DNA of 64,000 bases from Betaproteobacteria bacterium HGW-Betaproteobacteria-14. Its GTDB lineage: Bacteria > Pseudomonadota > Gammaproteobacteria > Burkholderiales > Rhodocyclaceae. The stretch's first letter is position 1, and each line of letters starts with the position of its first letter. The DNA lies in the NCBI GenBank assembly GCA_002840845.1, contig PHCS01000002.1, positions 1 through 64,000 on the forward strand. Reading direction: 5' to 3'. A model generated the notes under the pieces. It searched no databases. It had not been told where the DNA came from and saw only the letters and a program-made list of their open reading frames with translations. Both the position numbers and the translations under genes were made by a program. Positions 33,828 to 43,767 of the stretch are shown here, in pieces.

Positions 33828-36212
33828 ATGATGAACGCTCCCCGGCGGAAGCCTGCAAACCCCCTGAAACCGGACGAACTCGCGCGCATGCACGCCTACT
33901 GGCGCGCCGCGAACTACCTCTCCGTCGGCCAGATCTACCTGCTCGACAATCCGCTGCTGGCCGAGCCGCTGCGCATCGAGCACGTCAAGCCGAGGCTGCT
34001 CGGCCACTGGGGCACGACGCCCGGGCTGAACTTCATCTACCTGCACCTGAACCGCGTGATCAAGGCGCACGACCTGGACATGATCTTCGTCGCCGGCCCG
34101 GGCCACGGCGGCCCGGCGCTGGTCGCCAATGCCTGGCTCGAAGGCACCTACAGCGAGTTCTATCCCGGCGTGCCGGAGAACGCCGCCGGCATGCAGCGCC
34201 TGTTCAAGCAGTTCTCCTATCCGGGCGGCATCGGCAGCCACATCACGCCGGAGACGCCCGGCTCCATCCATGAGGGCGGCGAACTGGGCTACGCGCTGTC
34301 GCATGCCTTCGGCGCCGCCTTCGACAACCCGGAGCTGATCGTCGCCTGCGTCGTCGGCGACGGCGAGGCGGAGACCGGCCCGCTGGCCACCGCCTGGCAT
34401 TCGAACAAGTTCCTTAATCCGGCCAGCGACGGCGCCGTGCTGCCGATCCTGCACCTGAACGGCTACAAGATCGCCAACCCGACGATCCTCGCGCGCATCC
34501 CGCGCGCGGAACTGGAAAGCCTGCTCCTCGGCTACGGCTACGCGCCGCGCTTCGTCGAGGGCGAGGAGCCCGAAGCGATGCACCAGGCCATGGCCGCCGC
34601 GCTCGACGAGGTGGTGGCCGAGATCGCCGCCATCCGCAGGGCGGCACGCGCAGGCGGCGAGCCGGTCCGCCCGCGCTGGCCGATGATCGTGCTGCGCTCG
34701 CCCAAGGGCTGGACCGGGCCGAAGACCGTCGACGGACGCCGGGCGGAGGGTTCGTGGCGCTCGCACCAGGTGCCGTTCTCCGACATGGCGAGCAATCCCG
34801 CCCACCTGCGCCTGCTCGAGGACTGGCTGAAAAGCTACCGCCCCGAGGAACTGTTCGAGGCCGACGGCAGCCCGCTTGCAACGCTGTGCGAACTTGCCCC
34901 CGTGGGCACGCGGCGCATGAGCGCCAACCCGCACGCCAACGGCGGCCTGCTGATGCGCGACCTCGCGCTGCCGGACTTCCGCGACTACGCGCTGCCGGTT
35001 TCCGCGCCCGGCACGGGCAACGGCGAATCGACGCGCGTCATGGGGACTTTCCTGCGCGATGTGATGAGGCTGAATGCCGCCGCGCGCAATTTCCGTGTCG
35101 TCGGGCCGGACGAGACGGCCTCGAACCGCCTCGGCGCCCTCTTCGAGGTGACGGAGCGCGCCTGGATGGCCGAGCGGACCGACGAAGACGACCACCTCGG
35201 CGCCGAAGGCCGCGTCATGGAAATCCTCTCCGAGCACACCTGCCAGGGCTGGCTGGAAGGCTACCTGCTGACCGGCCGCCATGGCCTCTTCTCCTGCTAC
35301 GAGGCCTTCATCCACATCGTCGACTCGATGTTCAACCAGCACGCGAAATGGCTCAAGGTGAGCAACGAAATCCCCTGGCGGCGCGCCATCGCCTCGCTCA
35401 ACATCCTGCTCACCTCGCATGTCTGGCGCCAGGACCACAACGGCTTCTCGCACCAGGACCCCGGCTTCATCGACCATGTCGTGAACAAGAAGGCGGACAT
35501 CATCCGCGTCTATCTCGCGCCGGACGCCAACACCCTGCTGTGCGTGACCGACAAGTGCCTGCGCTCGCGCAACTTCATCAACGTCATCGTCGCCGGCAAG
35601 CAGCCGCAGTTGCAGTGGCTCGACATGGATGCGGCGGTCAAGCACTGCTCGGCCGGCATCGGCATCTGGGAGTGGGCCAGCAACGACCACGACGGCGAGC
35701 CGGACATCGTCATGGCCGCGGCGGGCGACGTGCCGACGCTGGAGACGCTCGCCGCCATCGACCTGCTGCGCCGCCACCTGCCGGAGCTGAAGGTGCGCTT
35801 CATCAACGTCGTCGACCTGATGACGCTGCAGCCGAAGGAGGAGCATCCGCACGGCCTCTCGGACCGCGACTTCGACGGCCTGTTCACCACCGACAAGCCG
35901 ATCCTGTTCGCCTATCACGGCTACCCGTGGCTGATCCATCGACTCACCTACCGGCGCACCAACCACGGCAACCTGCATGTGCGCGGCTTCAAGGAGGAAG
36001 GCACGACGACCACGCCCTTCGACATGGCGGTGCGCAACGACATCGACCGCTTCCACCTCGCCGCCGACGTGGTCAATCGCGTGCCCAAGCTGGGCTATCG
36101 CGCGGCCTCCTTCAAGCAGCACCTGCGCGACCGCCTGATCGAGCACCGCCACTACATCGCCGAGCATGGCCAGGACATGCCCGACATCCGCGACTGGAAA
36201 TGGCCGCATTGA
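33828..36212 (+). CDS. xfp: Xylulose-5-P/fructose-6-P phosphoketolase
   Basis: This 794-residue thiamine-diphosphate enzyme has conserved blocks [25 protein letters not shown], the TPP/Mg motif [11 protein letters not shown] (about 175-185) with HSNKFLN, and the C-terminal [14 protein letters not shown] and GHDxQ-like [16 protein letters not shown]. It splits xylulose-5-P (and often fructose-6-P) with phosphate to acetyl-P and a triose or tetrose phosphate. It has a strong AAGGAGA site. Its stop overlaps the transaldolase gene by 13 bases, so the two act in one carbon shunt. Confidence 0.97.
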   Translation: MMNAPRRKPANPLKPDELARMHAYWRAANYLSVGQIYLLDNPLLAEPLRIEHVKPRLLGHWGTTPGLNFIYLHLNRVIKAHDLDMIFVAGPGHGGPALVANAWLEGTYSEFYPGVPENAAGMQRLFKQFSYPGGIGSHITPETPGSIHEGGELGYALSHAFGAAFDNPELIVACVVGDGEAETGPLATAWHSNKFLNPASDGAVLPILHLNGYKIANPTILARIPRAELESLLLGYGYAPRFVEGEEPEAMHQAMAAALDEVVAEIAAIRRAARAGGEPVRPRWPMIVLRSPKGWTGPKTVDGRRAEGSWRSHQVPFSDMASNPAHLRLLEDWLKSYRPEELFEADGSPLATLCELAPVGTRRMSANPHANGGLLMRDLALPDFRDYALPVSAPGTGNGESTRVMGTFLRDVMRLNAAARNFRVVGPDETASNRLGALFEVTERAWMAERTDEDDHLGAEGRVMEILSEHTCQGWLEGYLLTGRHGLFSCYEAFIHIVDSMFNQHAKWLKVSNEIPWRRAIASLNILLTSHVWRQDHNGFSHQDPGFIDHVVNKKADIIRVYLAPDANTLLCVTDKCLRSRNFINVIVAGKQPQLQWLDMDAAVKHCSAGIGIWEWASNDHDGEPDIVMAAAGDVPTLETLAAIDLLRRHLPELKVRFINVVDLMTLQPKEEHPHGLSDRDFDGLFTTDKPILFAYHGYPWLIHRLTYRRTNHGNLHVRGFKEEGTTTTPFDMAVRNDIDRFHLAADVVNRVPKLGYRAASFKQHLRDRLIEHRHYIAEHGQDMPDIRDWKWPH

Positions 36213-37309
36213 CGAACCCGCTGCTGCAGCTGCGCGCGCTGGGCCAGAGCGTGTGGCTCGACTTCATCCGGCGCGCCCTGCTCGAGGACGGCACGCTGGC
36301 GCGCCTGATCGCCGAGGACGGGCTGGCGGGGCTGACCTCCAATCCGGCGATCTTCCACCAGGCGATCGCCGAGCACGGCGACTACGATGAAGCCGTCGCG
36401 GCGCTGGCGCGCGACGGCGCGGATGCCGTGACGATCTACGAGACGCTGGCGATGGCGGACGTGTGCGCGGCGGCCGATGCGCTCGCGCCGGTGCATGCGC
36501 ATAGCGGCGGCCGCGACGGCTACGTCAGCCTCGAGGTGTCGCCGCACCTGGCGCACGACGCCGACGCCACCGTTGCGGAGGCGTTGCGCCTGTGGCGGCA
36601 TGTCGGCCGGCCGAACCTCATGATCAAGGTGCCGGCGACGCCGGCGGGCCTCATCGCCGTCCGGCGCCTGATTGCGGCCGGCGTCAGCGTCAACGTGACG
36701 CTGCTGTTCAGCGTCGCCCGATACTGCGAGGTTGCCGAGGCGTATCTTTCAGGACTCGAGGTTCGCGCCGCCGCGGGCCAGGCACTGGACAGGGTGGCCT
36801 CGGTGGCGAGCTTCTTCCTCAGCCGCATCGACACGCAGGTCGACCACAAGCTCGATGCGCTGGCGACGCCCGATGCCAGGGCGCTGCGCGGCCGCGCCGC
36901 GATCGCCAGCGCCCGCCTCGCCCATCAGGCGTATCTCGGGTTGATTGCTTCGCCGCGCTGGCAGGCGCTGGCCGAACGCGGCGCGCGCAGCCAGCGCCTG
37001 CTGTGGGCCAGCACCGGCACCAAGGACGCGGCCTATCGGGATGTCTATTACGTCGAGCCGCTGATCGGCTGCGACACCATCACCACCCTGCCGCCGCACA
37101 CGCTGGACGCATTCCGCGACCACGGCCGCGCCGCGGCCCGGCTGGAGGATGATCTGGCAGAAGCGCACGCCTTGCCTGGGCGCCTGGCAGCACTCGGCAT
37201 CGAACTGGAAGAAACGGCGCTCGGCCTCGAAGCCGAAGGCATTGCGAAATTCATTGAACCCTACGACCGCCTGATCAGCCACCTGGCACAGTCCACCAAG
37301 GGGCCCTGA
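36200..37309 (+). CDS. tal: Transaldolase
   Basis: The 369-residue protein is of the long bacterial/cyanobacterial TalB-III type. It starts [20 protein letters not shown] with [13 protein letters not shown], and the Schiff-base lysine lies in [13 protein letters not shown] (about 143). It moves a dihydroxyacetone unit between sugar phosphates, supplying or using the C4 and C7 intermediates of the phosphoketolase reaction. The start lies inside the xfp end, so translation is coupled. Confidence 0.95.
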   Translation: MAALTNPLLQLRALGQSVWLDFIRRALLEDGTLARLIAEDGLAGLTSNPAIFHQAIAEHGDYDEAVAALARDGADAVTIYETLAMADVCAAADALAPVHAHSGGRDGYVSLEVSPHLAHDADATVAEALRLWRHVGRPNLMIKVPATPAGLIAVRRLIAAGVSVNVTLLFSVARYCEVAEAYLSGLEVRAAAGQALDRVASVASFFLSRIDTQVDHKLDALATPDARALRGRAAIASARLAHQAYLGLIASPRWQALAERGARSQRLLWASTGTKDAAYRDVYYVEPLIGCDTITTLPPHTLDAFRDHGRAAARLEDDLAEAHALPGRLAALGIELEETALGLEAEGIAKFIEPYDRLISHLAQSTKGP

Positions 37310-37317
37310 AGCCCCTT
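37298..37317. terminator. Short hairpin across the transaldolase stop
   Basis: AAGGGGC-CCTGAA-GCCCCTT includes the stop codon and lies between two convergent genes. There is no clear T-run. Confidence 0.45.
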
Positions 37318-37321
37318 CGCA

Positions 37322-37768
37322 TCAGTTCTTCGCTTTGATGCGTTGCAGCTCTTCCGGGGTGATGTCGGCGGTTTTCTTCGTTGTCCAGGCGTCCTCGCCG
37401 ATCCATTTCTTGAATAGCTTGAGATTCTCCAGGCGCGCTTCCTTGCGGCCGAGGTGCCGGTACATGTTGCCCGGCTGGCCGTCCTGGGTGTTGCTGCCGT
37501 CGTCGAGGCGACGCATCAGCATACCGGCTTCCTGCCCGTTGATGAAGAACATCATGGCTTCGTAGCCGTCCATGCGCGGGCCCTTGTCGTCGAGCTCGAA
37601 CTGCCTCGGATTTTTCATGAAAGTTGCGTATTCGGGCGCGCTCGTGCCATGGCAGCGCTCGCACTGCTCCTCCCACACGGGGCGGATATGCTTCTGGTAG
37701 GTGATCTCGTCGGCAAGCGCCGGCCAGGACGCGGCCAGGAGCAGCAAGGCAGAAAGCAGCTTGTTCAT
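37322..37768 (-). CDS. Periplasmic monohaem cytochrome c
   Basis: This 148-residue protein has a signal peptide ending in PALA and one haem site, CERCH, at about 36-40, in the context IRPVWEEQCERCHG, which is typical of small cytochromes c in metal- or nitrogen-oxide-respiring betaproteobacteria. A late methionine (GNMYRHLGR) could be the distal ligand. Partner unknown. Confidence 0.85.
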   Translation of the reverse strand: MNKLLSALLLLAASWPALADEITYQKHIRPVWEEQCERCHGTSAPEYATFMKNPRQFELDDKGPRMDGYEAMMFFINGQEAGMLMRRLDDGSNTQDGQPGNMYRHLGRKEARLENLKLFKKWIGEDAWTTKKTADITPEELQRIKAKN

Positions 37769-37939
37769 TTTGACCTCGGATTCGACTCGGATTGGCGGAT
37801 TCTAGGGCAGGATTCCCACGCGCGAGATCAAATCAACTTAGCACGGAATCAAAGGCGTTTTGGGCATCGCGCCCGACGTGAGACAATATGGGCCGAGACA
37901 ACAGTTGTCGCCTCGCGGCGGCACCGGCTCAGGACACAG

Positions 37940-38161
37940 ATGACAGACACAGCTTACTGCTATCACTGCGGCACCCATCACCTCAAGAAAGAGATGCGCC
38001 AGATCTCCACCAAGGCCGGCAAGCGCTGGCGTTGCGTCAAGAGCATCGAGGCAACCAAGCGCAGCCGGGACGAGCGCGACGCCTTCGGCCGGCGCGTCTC
38101 CGCCAACAACAAGGTCGACGCCCAGAGCAAGGCGAAGCAGATCCTCAACAACGGTCGATGA
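37940..38161 (+). CDS. Small CxxC zinc-finger-like protein
   Basis: The gene encodes 73 residues. The N-terminus has CYHCGTHH followed by a lone Cys (WRCVKSIEATK), so three cysteines and nearby histidines could hold one zinc. The C-terminal half is basic and helical. I know no assigned function. It overlaps the next gene (ATGA), so the pair is co-translated. Confidence 0.7.
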   Translation: MTDTAYCYHCGTHHLKKEMRQISTKAGKRWRCVKSIEATKRSRDERDAFGRRVSANNKVDAQSKAKQILNNGR

Positions 38162-38496
38162 ACGGTTTGCCCGTGCTCGAGCTGATCGGCCTCGCTGTCC
38201 TGGCGGGCGGCGGCTGGCTCTGGCTCGACAGCCTGCGGGCTCGGGACATCGGCATCGCCGCCGCACGCGCCGCCTGCGAAGCCGAGGGCCTGCAACTGCT
38301 CGACGACACGGTCTCGATCGGCAGCCTGAAGCCGGCTCGGAACGAGGATGGCCAGCTCCTGCTGCGGCGGGTATACACCTTCGAATACAGCGACACCGGC
38401 GACAACCGGCGCAGCGGCAGCGTGGTCCTGCTCGGCCATCGGGTCATGCTGCTCAATGTCGGCCTGCGGCCGACGCCCGCCTACACCCTGCATTGA
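38158..38496 (+). CDS. DUF3301-family membrane-anchored protein
   Basis: The protein has 112 residues. A single N-terminal membrane helix (LELIGLAVLAGGGWLWLD) leads into a soluble domain with ARDIGIAAARAACEAEGLQLLDDTV and RRVYTFEYSDTGDNRRSG, the DUF3301 pattern found in beta- and gammaproteobacteria. Function unknown. Confidence 0.85.
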   Translation: MNGLPVLELIGLAVLAGGGWLWLDSLRARDIGIAAARAACEAEGLQLLDDTVSIGSLKPARNEDGQLLLRRVYTFEYSDTGDNRRSGSVVLLGHRVMLLNVGLRPTPAYTLH

Positions 38497-38542
38497 TGCG
38501 GCGACCGCAACGGGCCGGCGCAGTCAGCAACCCAAGCGTGAA

Positions 38543-39721
38543 TCAGTGCTCCCGGCCGTCGATGCGCGGCTGCAGCAGCATGGGCACGACGCGCCAGGCC
38601 AGCACGGCAAAGCAGATGAACCAGCAGGCGGTCGCCAGCTGGACCCACAGCAGGTAGGCGTCCGGGGCAAGCTGCGGCGCGCCCACGCGCAGGAGCAGGG
38701 CCAGGATCATGATCCACAGCACGCCGCGGTCGACGGCGTCGAACGCCACCTTGCGCCCGGTGTGTCCGCGCGAGATGCGCAGGATCATGGCCGGGATGAT
38801 CAGGCCCATGACGCCGAAGGTGAACAGGTGGATGGATACGCTGCCGACCCAGACGACCTGCGCGGCCTGCTCGAACGCCACCACCAGCAGTTGGCCGATG
38901 ATGGCGAGGTAGCCGAGGTGCATGATGCCGATGTCGAGGCGCGTGAAGGCCAGCGCCGGCTTCCAGTAGGCAAAGCGGACGGCGAGCAGCAGCGCCAGCA
39001 GCGCCGCGAGGCCTGCCGTCGCCGGCGGCGGCAGGAAGCCTGAGAAGGCCATCGCCAGGGCGAGCACCTTGATCGCGCCGTCGAGCAGCGGGTGGCGCAG
39101 GATGGCAGCCTTGAACACGTTCTTCATGAAGTCGGTCAGCGTGCGCTCGAGCATGATGAGGAAGGCGAGGCGGAACAGGCCGAGCGCCATCGTCTGGCCG
39201 GCCTGGGCGTAAGGCCCGTCGAGCAGCAGGAACTTGGCCAGCGGGAACAGGGGCAGCAGGAACAAGAAGAATATGTTGTCGCGGCGGTAGCCATCCGTTT
39301 CGCGATGGCGCAGCAGGGTGGCCAGCAGCATCGCCACGATGGCGACGAGGAAGAGCTGGTTCGAGAGCAGGAACAGCGGCTGCGGCCAGGCGGCGCCGAA
39401 CCACATGCCAAGCCGCTCGAAGCACCAGGCTGCGGCAAGGAAACCCAGCGATGTGCCATGGTAGCCGCGGATCTTCACCCAGTTCTTGCTGGCGGTGAGG
39501 AGGAAGCCGCCGAGCATGGCCCAGCCGAAGCCGAAGAACATCTCGTGGGCATGCCACTGAAAACCCGTGAAGGCCGTCGCCGGCGCCTCGATCCAGCCTG
39601 CGAACATGAGCGTCCACAGCACCGGCAGGCTCAGGCCGGAGAGGCAGGCCAGCGCGAAGAAGGGGCGGAAGCCGGCGAGCCAGAGGGGGTGAGCGGAAAA
39701 GCGCATGCGGCCGCCCGTCAT
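38543..39721 (-). CDS. nnrS: NnrS family membrane protein (first copy)
   Basis: This 392-residue protein has about 12 membrane helices and the family hallmarks PLWLAGFRPFFALA, FQWHAHEMFFGF and GHTGRKVAFDAVDRGV. NnrS is a haem- and copper-containing protein tied to nitric oxide metabolism, and in Vibrio it protects iron pools from NO. ATG 39721 is directly preceded by the GGGAGAGGGA arm of a repeat. ATG 39706 is an alternative. It lies at the end of the copper/hemN strand. Confidence 0.93.
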   Translation of the reverse strand: MTGGRMRFSAHPLWLAGFRPFFALACLSGLSLPVLWTLMFAGWIEAPATAFTGFQWHAHEMFFGFGWAMLGGFLLTASKNWVKIRGYHGTSLGFLAAAWCFERLGMWFGAAWPQPLFLLSNQLFLVAIVAMLLATLLRHRETDGYRRDNIFFLFLLPLFPLAKFLLLDGPYAQAGQTMALGLFRLAFLIMLERTLTDFMKNVFKAAILRHPLLDGAIKVLALAMAFSGFLPPPATAGLAALLALLLAVRFAYWKPALAFTRLDIGIMHLGYLAIIGQLLVVAFEQAAQVVWVGSVSIHLFTFGVMGLIIPAMILRISRGHTGRKVAFDAVDRGVLWIMILALLLRVGAPQLAPDAYLLWVQLATACWFICFAVLAWRVVPMLLQPRIDGREH

Positions 39722-39752
39722 TCCCTCTCCCGCCAGCGGGAGAGGGGGTGGT
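39722..39752. repeat. CCCTCTCCCGCC palindrome
   Basis: CCCTCTCCCGC-CA-GCGGGAGAGGG is a perfect inverted repeat abutting the nnrS start. Its purine arm may serve as the ribosome site. Confidence 0.8.
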
Positions 39753-39767
39753 AATGGCGTTGCGCGA

Positions 39768-39974
39768 TCACTCGGCCTCGAAGCCGGCGTCGACGATGAC
39801 GCGCTTCATGTCATCGATGCTGACGCGGCCTGCTTCATATTCGACGCGCGCCTGCTTGTCCTCCAGCGAGACCTCCGCCTTCGCCACGCCGGGCAGCGCG
39901 GTCAGCACATTGGTCACGCTCTTGACGCAGCCGCCGCAGGACATGCCTTCGACTTTGAGTGTGGTGGTTTCCAT
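39768..39974 (-). CDS. copZ: Copper chaperone CopZ-like (HMA domain)
   Basis: This 68-residue single HMA domain has the metal site GMSCGGC. It is a soluble Cu(I) carrier that typically feeds CopA. ATG 39974 has an AAAGGA site, while a farther ATG five codons upstream does not. It sits downstream of copA and the ankyrin gene on the same strand. Confidence 0.93.
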   Translation of the reverse strand: METTTLKVEGMSCGGCVKSVTNVLTALPGVAKAEVSLEDKQARVEYEAGRVSIDDMKRVIVDAGFEAE

Positions 39975-39990
39975 GTTCGTTCCTTTCATA

Positions 39991-40073
39991 CTCGTCGTCC
40001 CCGCGGAAGCGGGGGCCCATTCACGCGCTGAGAAACCTCATGGATTCCCGCATTCGCGGGAATGACGTCGTCA
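39991..40073. repeat. TTCCCGC/GCGGGAA-type REP pair
   Basis: GTCCCCGC-GGAA-GCGGGGGC faces GATTCCCGC-ATTC-GCGGGAATGAC. It is the same family as 28673-28746 and separates copZ from the ankyrin gene. Confidence 0.85.
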
Positions 40074-40080
40074 GTCAATA

Positions 40081-40575
40081 TCAACAGGGCTTTCCCGGCT
40101 TGCAGCCCTTCAGCACCCACAGCGACATGATGCCCGCCGTCTGGTCGGCGCGCGACTTGCGCGCCAGCGACATCGGCGTGCGGCCGCCTGTCGACTTGGC
40201 TTCCACGTCCGCACCCGCTTCGAGCAGCAGCTGCGCATGCTTGTGCTTGTCGGCATAGGCGGCCATGTGCAGCGGCGTGAGGTCGTCCTTGTCGCGCGCA
40301 TGCACGTCGGCGCCGGCCGCGAGCAGCGCCTTGAGGGGGCCGATGTCGGAATTGGTGGCCGCCATGTGCAGGGGCGTGGCGCCGAGCTGGTTGCGCGCGT
40401 CGCGCATGGCCGGATCGGCCTTGAGGATCTTGTCCACCTCGGCGGCGGTGCCGAGCCTGGCGGCATCGAAAATGGGCGGCTCGTTGGCGCCGAGCGTCGT
40501 CTGCGCCCATGCCGGCGATGCCGCGGCAAAAGTCAGCCCCCAGAATACGGCGAACAAAAATCGATGCAGGTTCAT
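40081..40575 (-). CDS. Exported ankyrin-repeat protein
   Basis: The protein has 164 residues. A signal peptide (ending in ASPAWA) is followed by three or four ankyrin repeats ([46 protein letters not shown]). Small periplasmic ankyrin proteins often accompany catalases or metal enzymes as folding or binding partners. Here the start overlaps the copA stop (ATGA), which suggests a role in copper handling. The signal peptide holds one copy of the dispersed motif. Confidence 0.88.
   Translation of the reverse strand: MNLHRFLFAVFWGLTFAAASPAWAQTTLGANEPPIFDAARLGTAAEVDKILKADPAMRDARNQLGATPLHMAATNSDIGPLKALLAAGADVHARDKDDLTPLHMAAYADKHKHAQLLLEAGADVEAKSTGGRTPMSLARKSRADQTAGIMSLWVLKGCKPGKPC
40529..40552 (+). 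repeat. Dispersed 24-bp motif, copy 13 (inside ankyrin gene)
   Basis: AAAGTCAGCC, spacer CCCAGAAT, then ACGGCG. It is antisense to the gene and encodes AVFWGLTF in the signal peptide. Confidence 0.65.
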
Positions 40576-42968
40576 TCTTTTCTCCGAAGCGGCTTCCAGC
40601 GCCGCAACAGCAGCGAATTGCTCACCACGGACACGGAACTCATGGCCATCGCCGCGCCGGCGATGACCGGATTGAGCAGGCCCATGGCGGCAAGCGGGAT
40701 GCCGAGCACATTGTAGATGAAGGCGAAGAACAGGTTCTGGCGGATCTTCGAGAGCGTGGCGCGCGACAGGTCGATGGCATCGGCCACCGAAAGCAGGTCG
40801 CTTTTCATCAGCGTCACATCGGCCGCCTCCAGCGCCACATCGGAGCCGCCGCCGATGGCGAAGGACACATCCGCCGCCGCCAGCGCCGGCGCATCGTTGA
40901 TGCCGTCGCCGACCATGCCGACGCGGCGTCCGCCGGATTTGAGTTTCGCCACGGCCGCCGCCTTGTCCTGCGGCAGCACTTCCGCCTCGTAGCGTTCGAT
41001 GCCGGCCTCGCGCGCAATGGCCGCCGCCGTCGCCGCATTGTCGCCGGTGAGCATGACGACCTCGACGCCCTGCGCCTTGAGCCGCGCCACGGCCGCGCGC
41101 GAGGTTGGCCGCAATTGGTCGGCGACGCCGAGCAGGCCGAGCAAAGTCAGTCCCTGCGACACGCCGACGACACTCTTGCCGGCGCCCGCCAGCGGCGCGA
41201 GCAAGGCCTGCGGAATTGCAACGCCCTGCTCGGCGAGGAAGCCCGGCGAGCCGAGCGCATGGTCGCTGCCCTCCAGCGTGGCAAGCAGGCCCTTGCCCGG
41301 CACGGCGCGCAGGCTGGCCGGCTGGGACAGTGCGATGTCTTGCTTCTTCGCGTGCGACACGATGGCCTCCGCGAGCGGGTGGCTGGCGCCCTGCTCCAGG
41401 CTCGCCGCCACGCGCAGCAGTCGCTCCGCGCTGATGCCCTCCGCCGGCAGCACATCCGTCACCACCGGCTTGCCCTGCGTCAGCGTGCCGGTCTTGTCTA
41501 CCGCCAGCACCTCGACCTTCTTCGCCAGTTCCAGCGCCTCGGCATTCTTCACGAGGATGCCGGCGGCAGCGCCGCGGCCGGTGCCGACCATGATCGCCGT
41601 CGGCGTCGCCAGGCCGAGCGCGCAGGGGCAGGCGATCACCAGCACGGCGACAGCGTTGACCAAGGCGTGGGTGAAGTCGCCGGCGAAAATCCACCAGCCG
41701 GCGAAAGCCAGGAGGGCGATGGCCGTCACCACCGGCACGAAGATCGCCGAGATGCGGTCGGCCAGGCGCTGCACCGGCGCCTTGGAGCCCTGCGCCTGCT
41801 CGACCATGCGGATGATGCCGGCGAGCAGCGTGTGGCTGCCGACGCCGGTGGCGCGGCAGTTGAGCAGGCCCTCGCCGTTCACCGTCGCGGCATACACCTT
41901 GCCGCCGACGTCTTTGGCTACGGGCAGGCTCTCGCCGGTGAGCATGGCCTCGTTCACGCTGGAGGCGCCCTCGACCACCTCGCCGTCGACCGGCACGCTC
42001 TCGCCCGGACGCACGACGAAAACATCGCCGGGGTTCAGGCTGTCGACCGCCACCTCGACCAGCACGCCGTCGCGCAGCACGCGCGCCGTCTGCGGCTGCA
42101 GGCGGATCAGCGCCTCGATCGCCGCCGAAGTCTTGGCCTTGGCGCGCGCCTCCAGCAGCTTGCCCATCAGCACCAGGGTGATGACGGCCGCCGAGGCCTC
42201 GAAATAGACGTGGTGATGGTGCAGTCCGGCCGCCGTCACCACGGCGCTAAAGGCCCAGGCCATGCTGGTGCCGAGCGCCACCAGCACATCCATGTTGCCG
42301 GCGCCGCCGCGCAGCGCGTGATACGCGCCGACATAGAAGCGCCAGCCGATCCAGAACTGCACCGGCGTGGCCAGCGCGAACTGCAGCCAGCGCGGCAGGA
42401 CATCCTGATGCTCGCCTGTGAACATGGCGCCCATCTGCGCCACCAGCGGCAGCGTCAGCACCACGGAAATCCAGAAGCGCTTCAGCTCGGCCCGGTAGGC
42501 GGCCGCCTTGCGCGCCTTGTCGGCGGCGCGGCTGTCGGAAGTCGCCTCGCGCGCCTCGTAGCCGGCGCGGCGCACCGCCGCGATCATCGCACCGGCATCG
42601 GCCAGCCCCGGCACGTAGCGGATGCTGGCCTTCTCCGTGGCGAAATTGACGTTGGCCGCAACGCCGGGCAGCTTGTTCAGCACGGTCTCGATGCGCGTGG
42701 CGCAGGCGGCGCAGGTCATGCCGGAAATGGCCAGGTCGAGCGACTGCGGCGGCACCTTGAAGCCGGCCTTCTCGATCGTCTCGACCAGCTTCGGCTCGCT
42801 CACGGCGCCGGCGTCGAACTCGACACGGGCGCGCTCGCTGGCGAAGTTCACCGCCGCCGAGACGCCGGGCAGCTTGTTCAATTGCTTCTCGATGCGCGCG
42901 GCGCAGGCGGCGCAGGTCATGCCCTCGATGGGCAGGTCCAGCGTGTCGCGTGTGGTTGAGATATGCAT
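40572..42968 (-). CDS. copA: Copper-transporting P1B-type ATPase
   Basis: The 798-residue protein has two N-terminal HMA domains (GMTCAAC at about 17-22 and 84-89), eight predicted membrane helices, the channel motif [11 protein letters not shown], the phosphorylation site DKTGTLT, HPLAEAI in the nucleotide domain and [10 protein letters not shown]. It expels Cu(I) from the cytoplasm. Two HMA domains fit either detoxifying CopA or the FixI/CcoI type that supplies copper for cbb3 oxidase, and the nearby SafE, hemN and cco genes make the second use plausible. Confidence 0.95.
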   Translation of the reverse strand: MHISTTRDTLDLPIEGMTCAACAARIEKQLNKLPGVSAAVNFASERARVEFDAGAVSEPKLVETIEKAGFKVPPQSLDLAISGMTCAACATRIETVLNKLPGVAANVNFATEKASIRYVPGLADAGAMIAAVRRAGYEAREATSDSRAADKARKAAAYRAELKRFWISVVLTLPLVAQMGAMFTGEHQDVLPRWLQFALATPVQFWIGWRFYVGAYHALRGGAGNMDVLVALGTSMAWAFSAVVTAAGLHHHHVYFEASAAVITLVLMGKLLEARAKAKTSAAIEALIRLQPQTARVLRDGVLVEVAVDSLNPGDVFVVRPGESVPVDGEVVEGASSVNEAMLTGESLPVAKDVGGKVYAATVNGEGLLNCRATGVGSHTLLAGIIRMVEQAQGSKAPVQRLADRISAIFVPVVTAIALLAFAGWWIFAGDFTHALVNAVAVLVIACPCALGLATPTAIMVGTGRGAAAGILVKNAEALELAKKVEVLAVDKTGTLTQGKPVVTDVLPAEGISAERLLRVAASLEQGASHPLAEAIVSHAKKQDIALSQPASLRAVPGKGLLATLEGSDHALGSPGFLAEQGVAIPQALLAPLAGAGKSVVGVSQGLTLLGLLGVADQLRPTSRAAVARLKAQGVEVVMLTGDNAATAAAIAREAGIERYEAEVLPQDKAAAVAKLKSGGRRVGMVGDGINDAPALAAADVSFAIGGGSDVALEAADVTLMKSDLLSVADAIDLSRATLSKIRQNLFFAFIYNVLGIPLAAMGLLNPVIAGAAMAMSSVSVVSNSLLLRRWKPLRRKE
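41143..41166 (+). repeat. Dispersed 24-bp motif, copy 14 (inside copA)
   Basis: AAAGTCAGTC, spacer CCTGCGAC, then ACGCCG (one mismatch). It is antisense and encodes [10 protein letters not shown]. Confidence 0.45.
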
Positions 42969-42980
42969 TTTTATTGGACG

Positions 42981-43685
42981 CTATACGGCACAGACAATTC
43001 CCTGCCACAGCCGGCCTCCCAGACTGGTCGCATTGATCAGCCCCCACACGCCGAAGCCCATCACCAGCACTCCGGAGGCAAGGCGCAGGGCACGCGCCTG
43101 GGCGATGTCGCGGAACCGCTTCAGCAGCATGCCGGCCAGCAGCAGGTTCGGCAGTGTGCCCATACCAAAGGCCAGCATCAACCCCGCGCCGCGCAGGGAA
43201 TTGCCGGTGAGCAGCGCGGTGGTCAGCACCGAATAGACCATGCCGCAGGGCAGAAAGCCCCACAGCATGCCCAGCGGCAGCGCGCGGCCGACATGGGTCA
43301 CCGGCAGGAAGCGCCGCGTCAGCGGCTGGATGCGCGACCACAGCTTCTGTCCGCCGCGCTCGAGGAAAGTCAGTGTCCGCGTCACGCCGAGAAGGTAAAG
43401 GCCCAGTGCCACCAGCATGAGGTTGGCCAGCACATACAGTGCCATCTGCACCGGCAGGATGTTGTTGAACAACAGGCCGGCGCCGCCGACGGCGCCCAGC
43501 ACGGCGCCTGCGAGGCCGTAGCTGGCAATGCGGCCCACGTTGTAGGCGAGGTGGATCGGCCACTGGCGCCTGCCGCCGGCAGTATTGGCCGTAAGCGCGC
43601 CAACAATGCCGCCGCACATGCCGACGCAGTGCGTGCCGCCAAGCAGGCCGACGAGGAAGACAGCGATGTAGCCTGTGTCAGGCAT
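42981..43685 (-). CDS. SafE/DsbD-like membrane protein, probable cbb3 assembly factor
   Basis: This 234-residue protein has about six helices and a HCVGMCGGIVGAL motif with paired cysteine and histidine, later LWGFLPCGMVYS. It belongs to the UreH-like/TauE-SafE group that sits beside copA/ccoI and hemN in cbb3-making proteobacteria and is thought to aid copper delivery. It ends 12 bases before the copA start. Confidence 0.88.
   Translation of the reverse strand: MPDTGYIAVFLVGLLGGTHCVGMCGGIVGALTANTAGGRRQWPIHLAYNVGRIASYGLAGAVLGAVGGAGLLFNNILPVQMALYVLANLMLVALGLYLLGVTRTLTFLERGGQKLWSRIQPLTRRFLPVTHVGRALPLGMLWGFLPCGMVYSVLTTALLTGNSLRGAGLMLAFGMGTLPNLLLAGMLLKRFRDIAQARALRLASGVLVMGFGVWGLINATSLGGRLWQGIVCAV
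43366..43389 (+). repeat. Dispersed 24-bp motif, copy 15 (inside safE-like gene)
   Basis: AAAGTCAGTG, spacer TCCGCGTC, then ACGCCG (one mismatch in the last block). It is antisense and encodes GVTRTLTF. Confidence 0.4.
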
Positions 43686-43688
43686 TGC

Positions 43689-43767
43689 GAGGAGTGAGGA
43701 ATGAGGAATGAGGAGTATAAAACGTCGAGGGTGTTACCCCTCACTCCTTACCCCTCACTCCTCACTA
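43689..43767. repeat. Heptamer GGAGTGA-type repeat in inverted array
   Basis: GAGGAGTGAGGAATGAGGAATGAGG on the left is mirrored by CTCACTCC/CTCACTCCTCACT on the right. It fills the gap between hemN and the safE-like gene and reaches the hemN stop codon. Confidence 0.8.

Noticed and set aside
33663-36209. 848-codon minus-strand open frame opposite phosphoketolase
   Set aside because: The plus strand encodes a fully conserved enzyme. The opposite frame is Val/Asp/Gln-rich shadow sequence.
36720-36860. Frame breaks in transaldolase
   Set aside because: The reading frame is continuous through to the stop and the lysine motif is intact.
40509-42959. 816-codon plus-strand open frame opposite copA
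   Set aside because: It is a shadow of the ATPase coding strand, His/Arg/Gly-rich without motifs.
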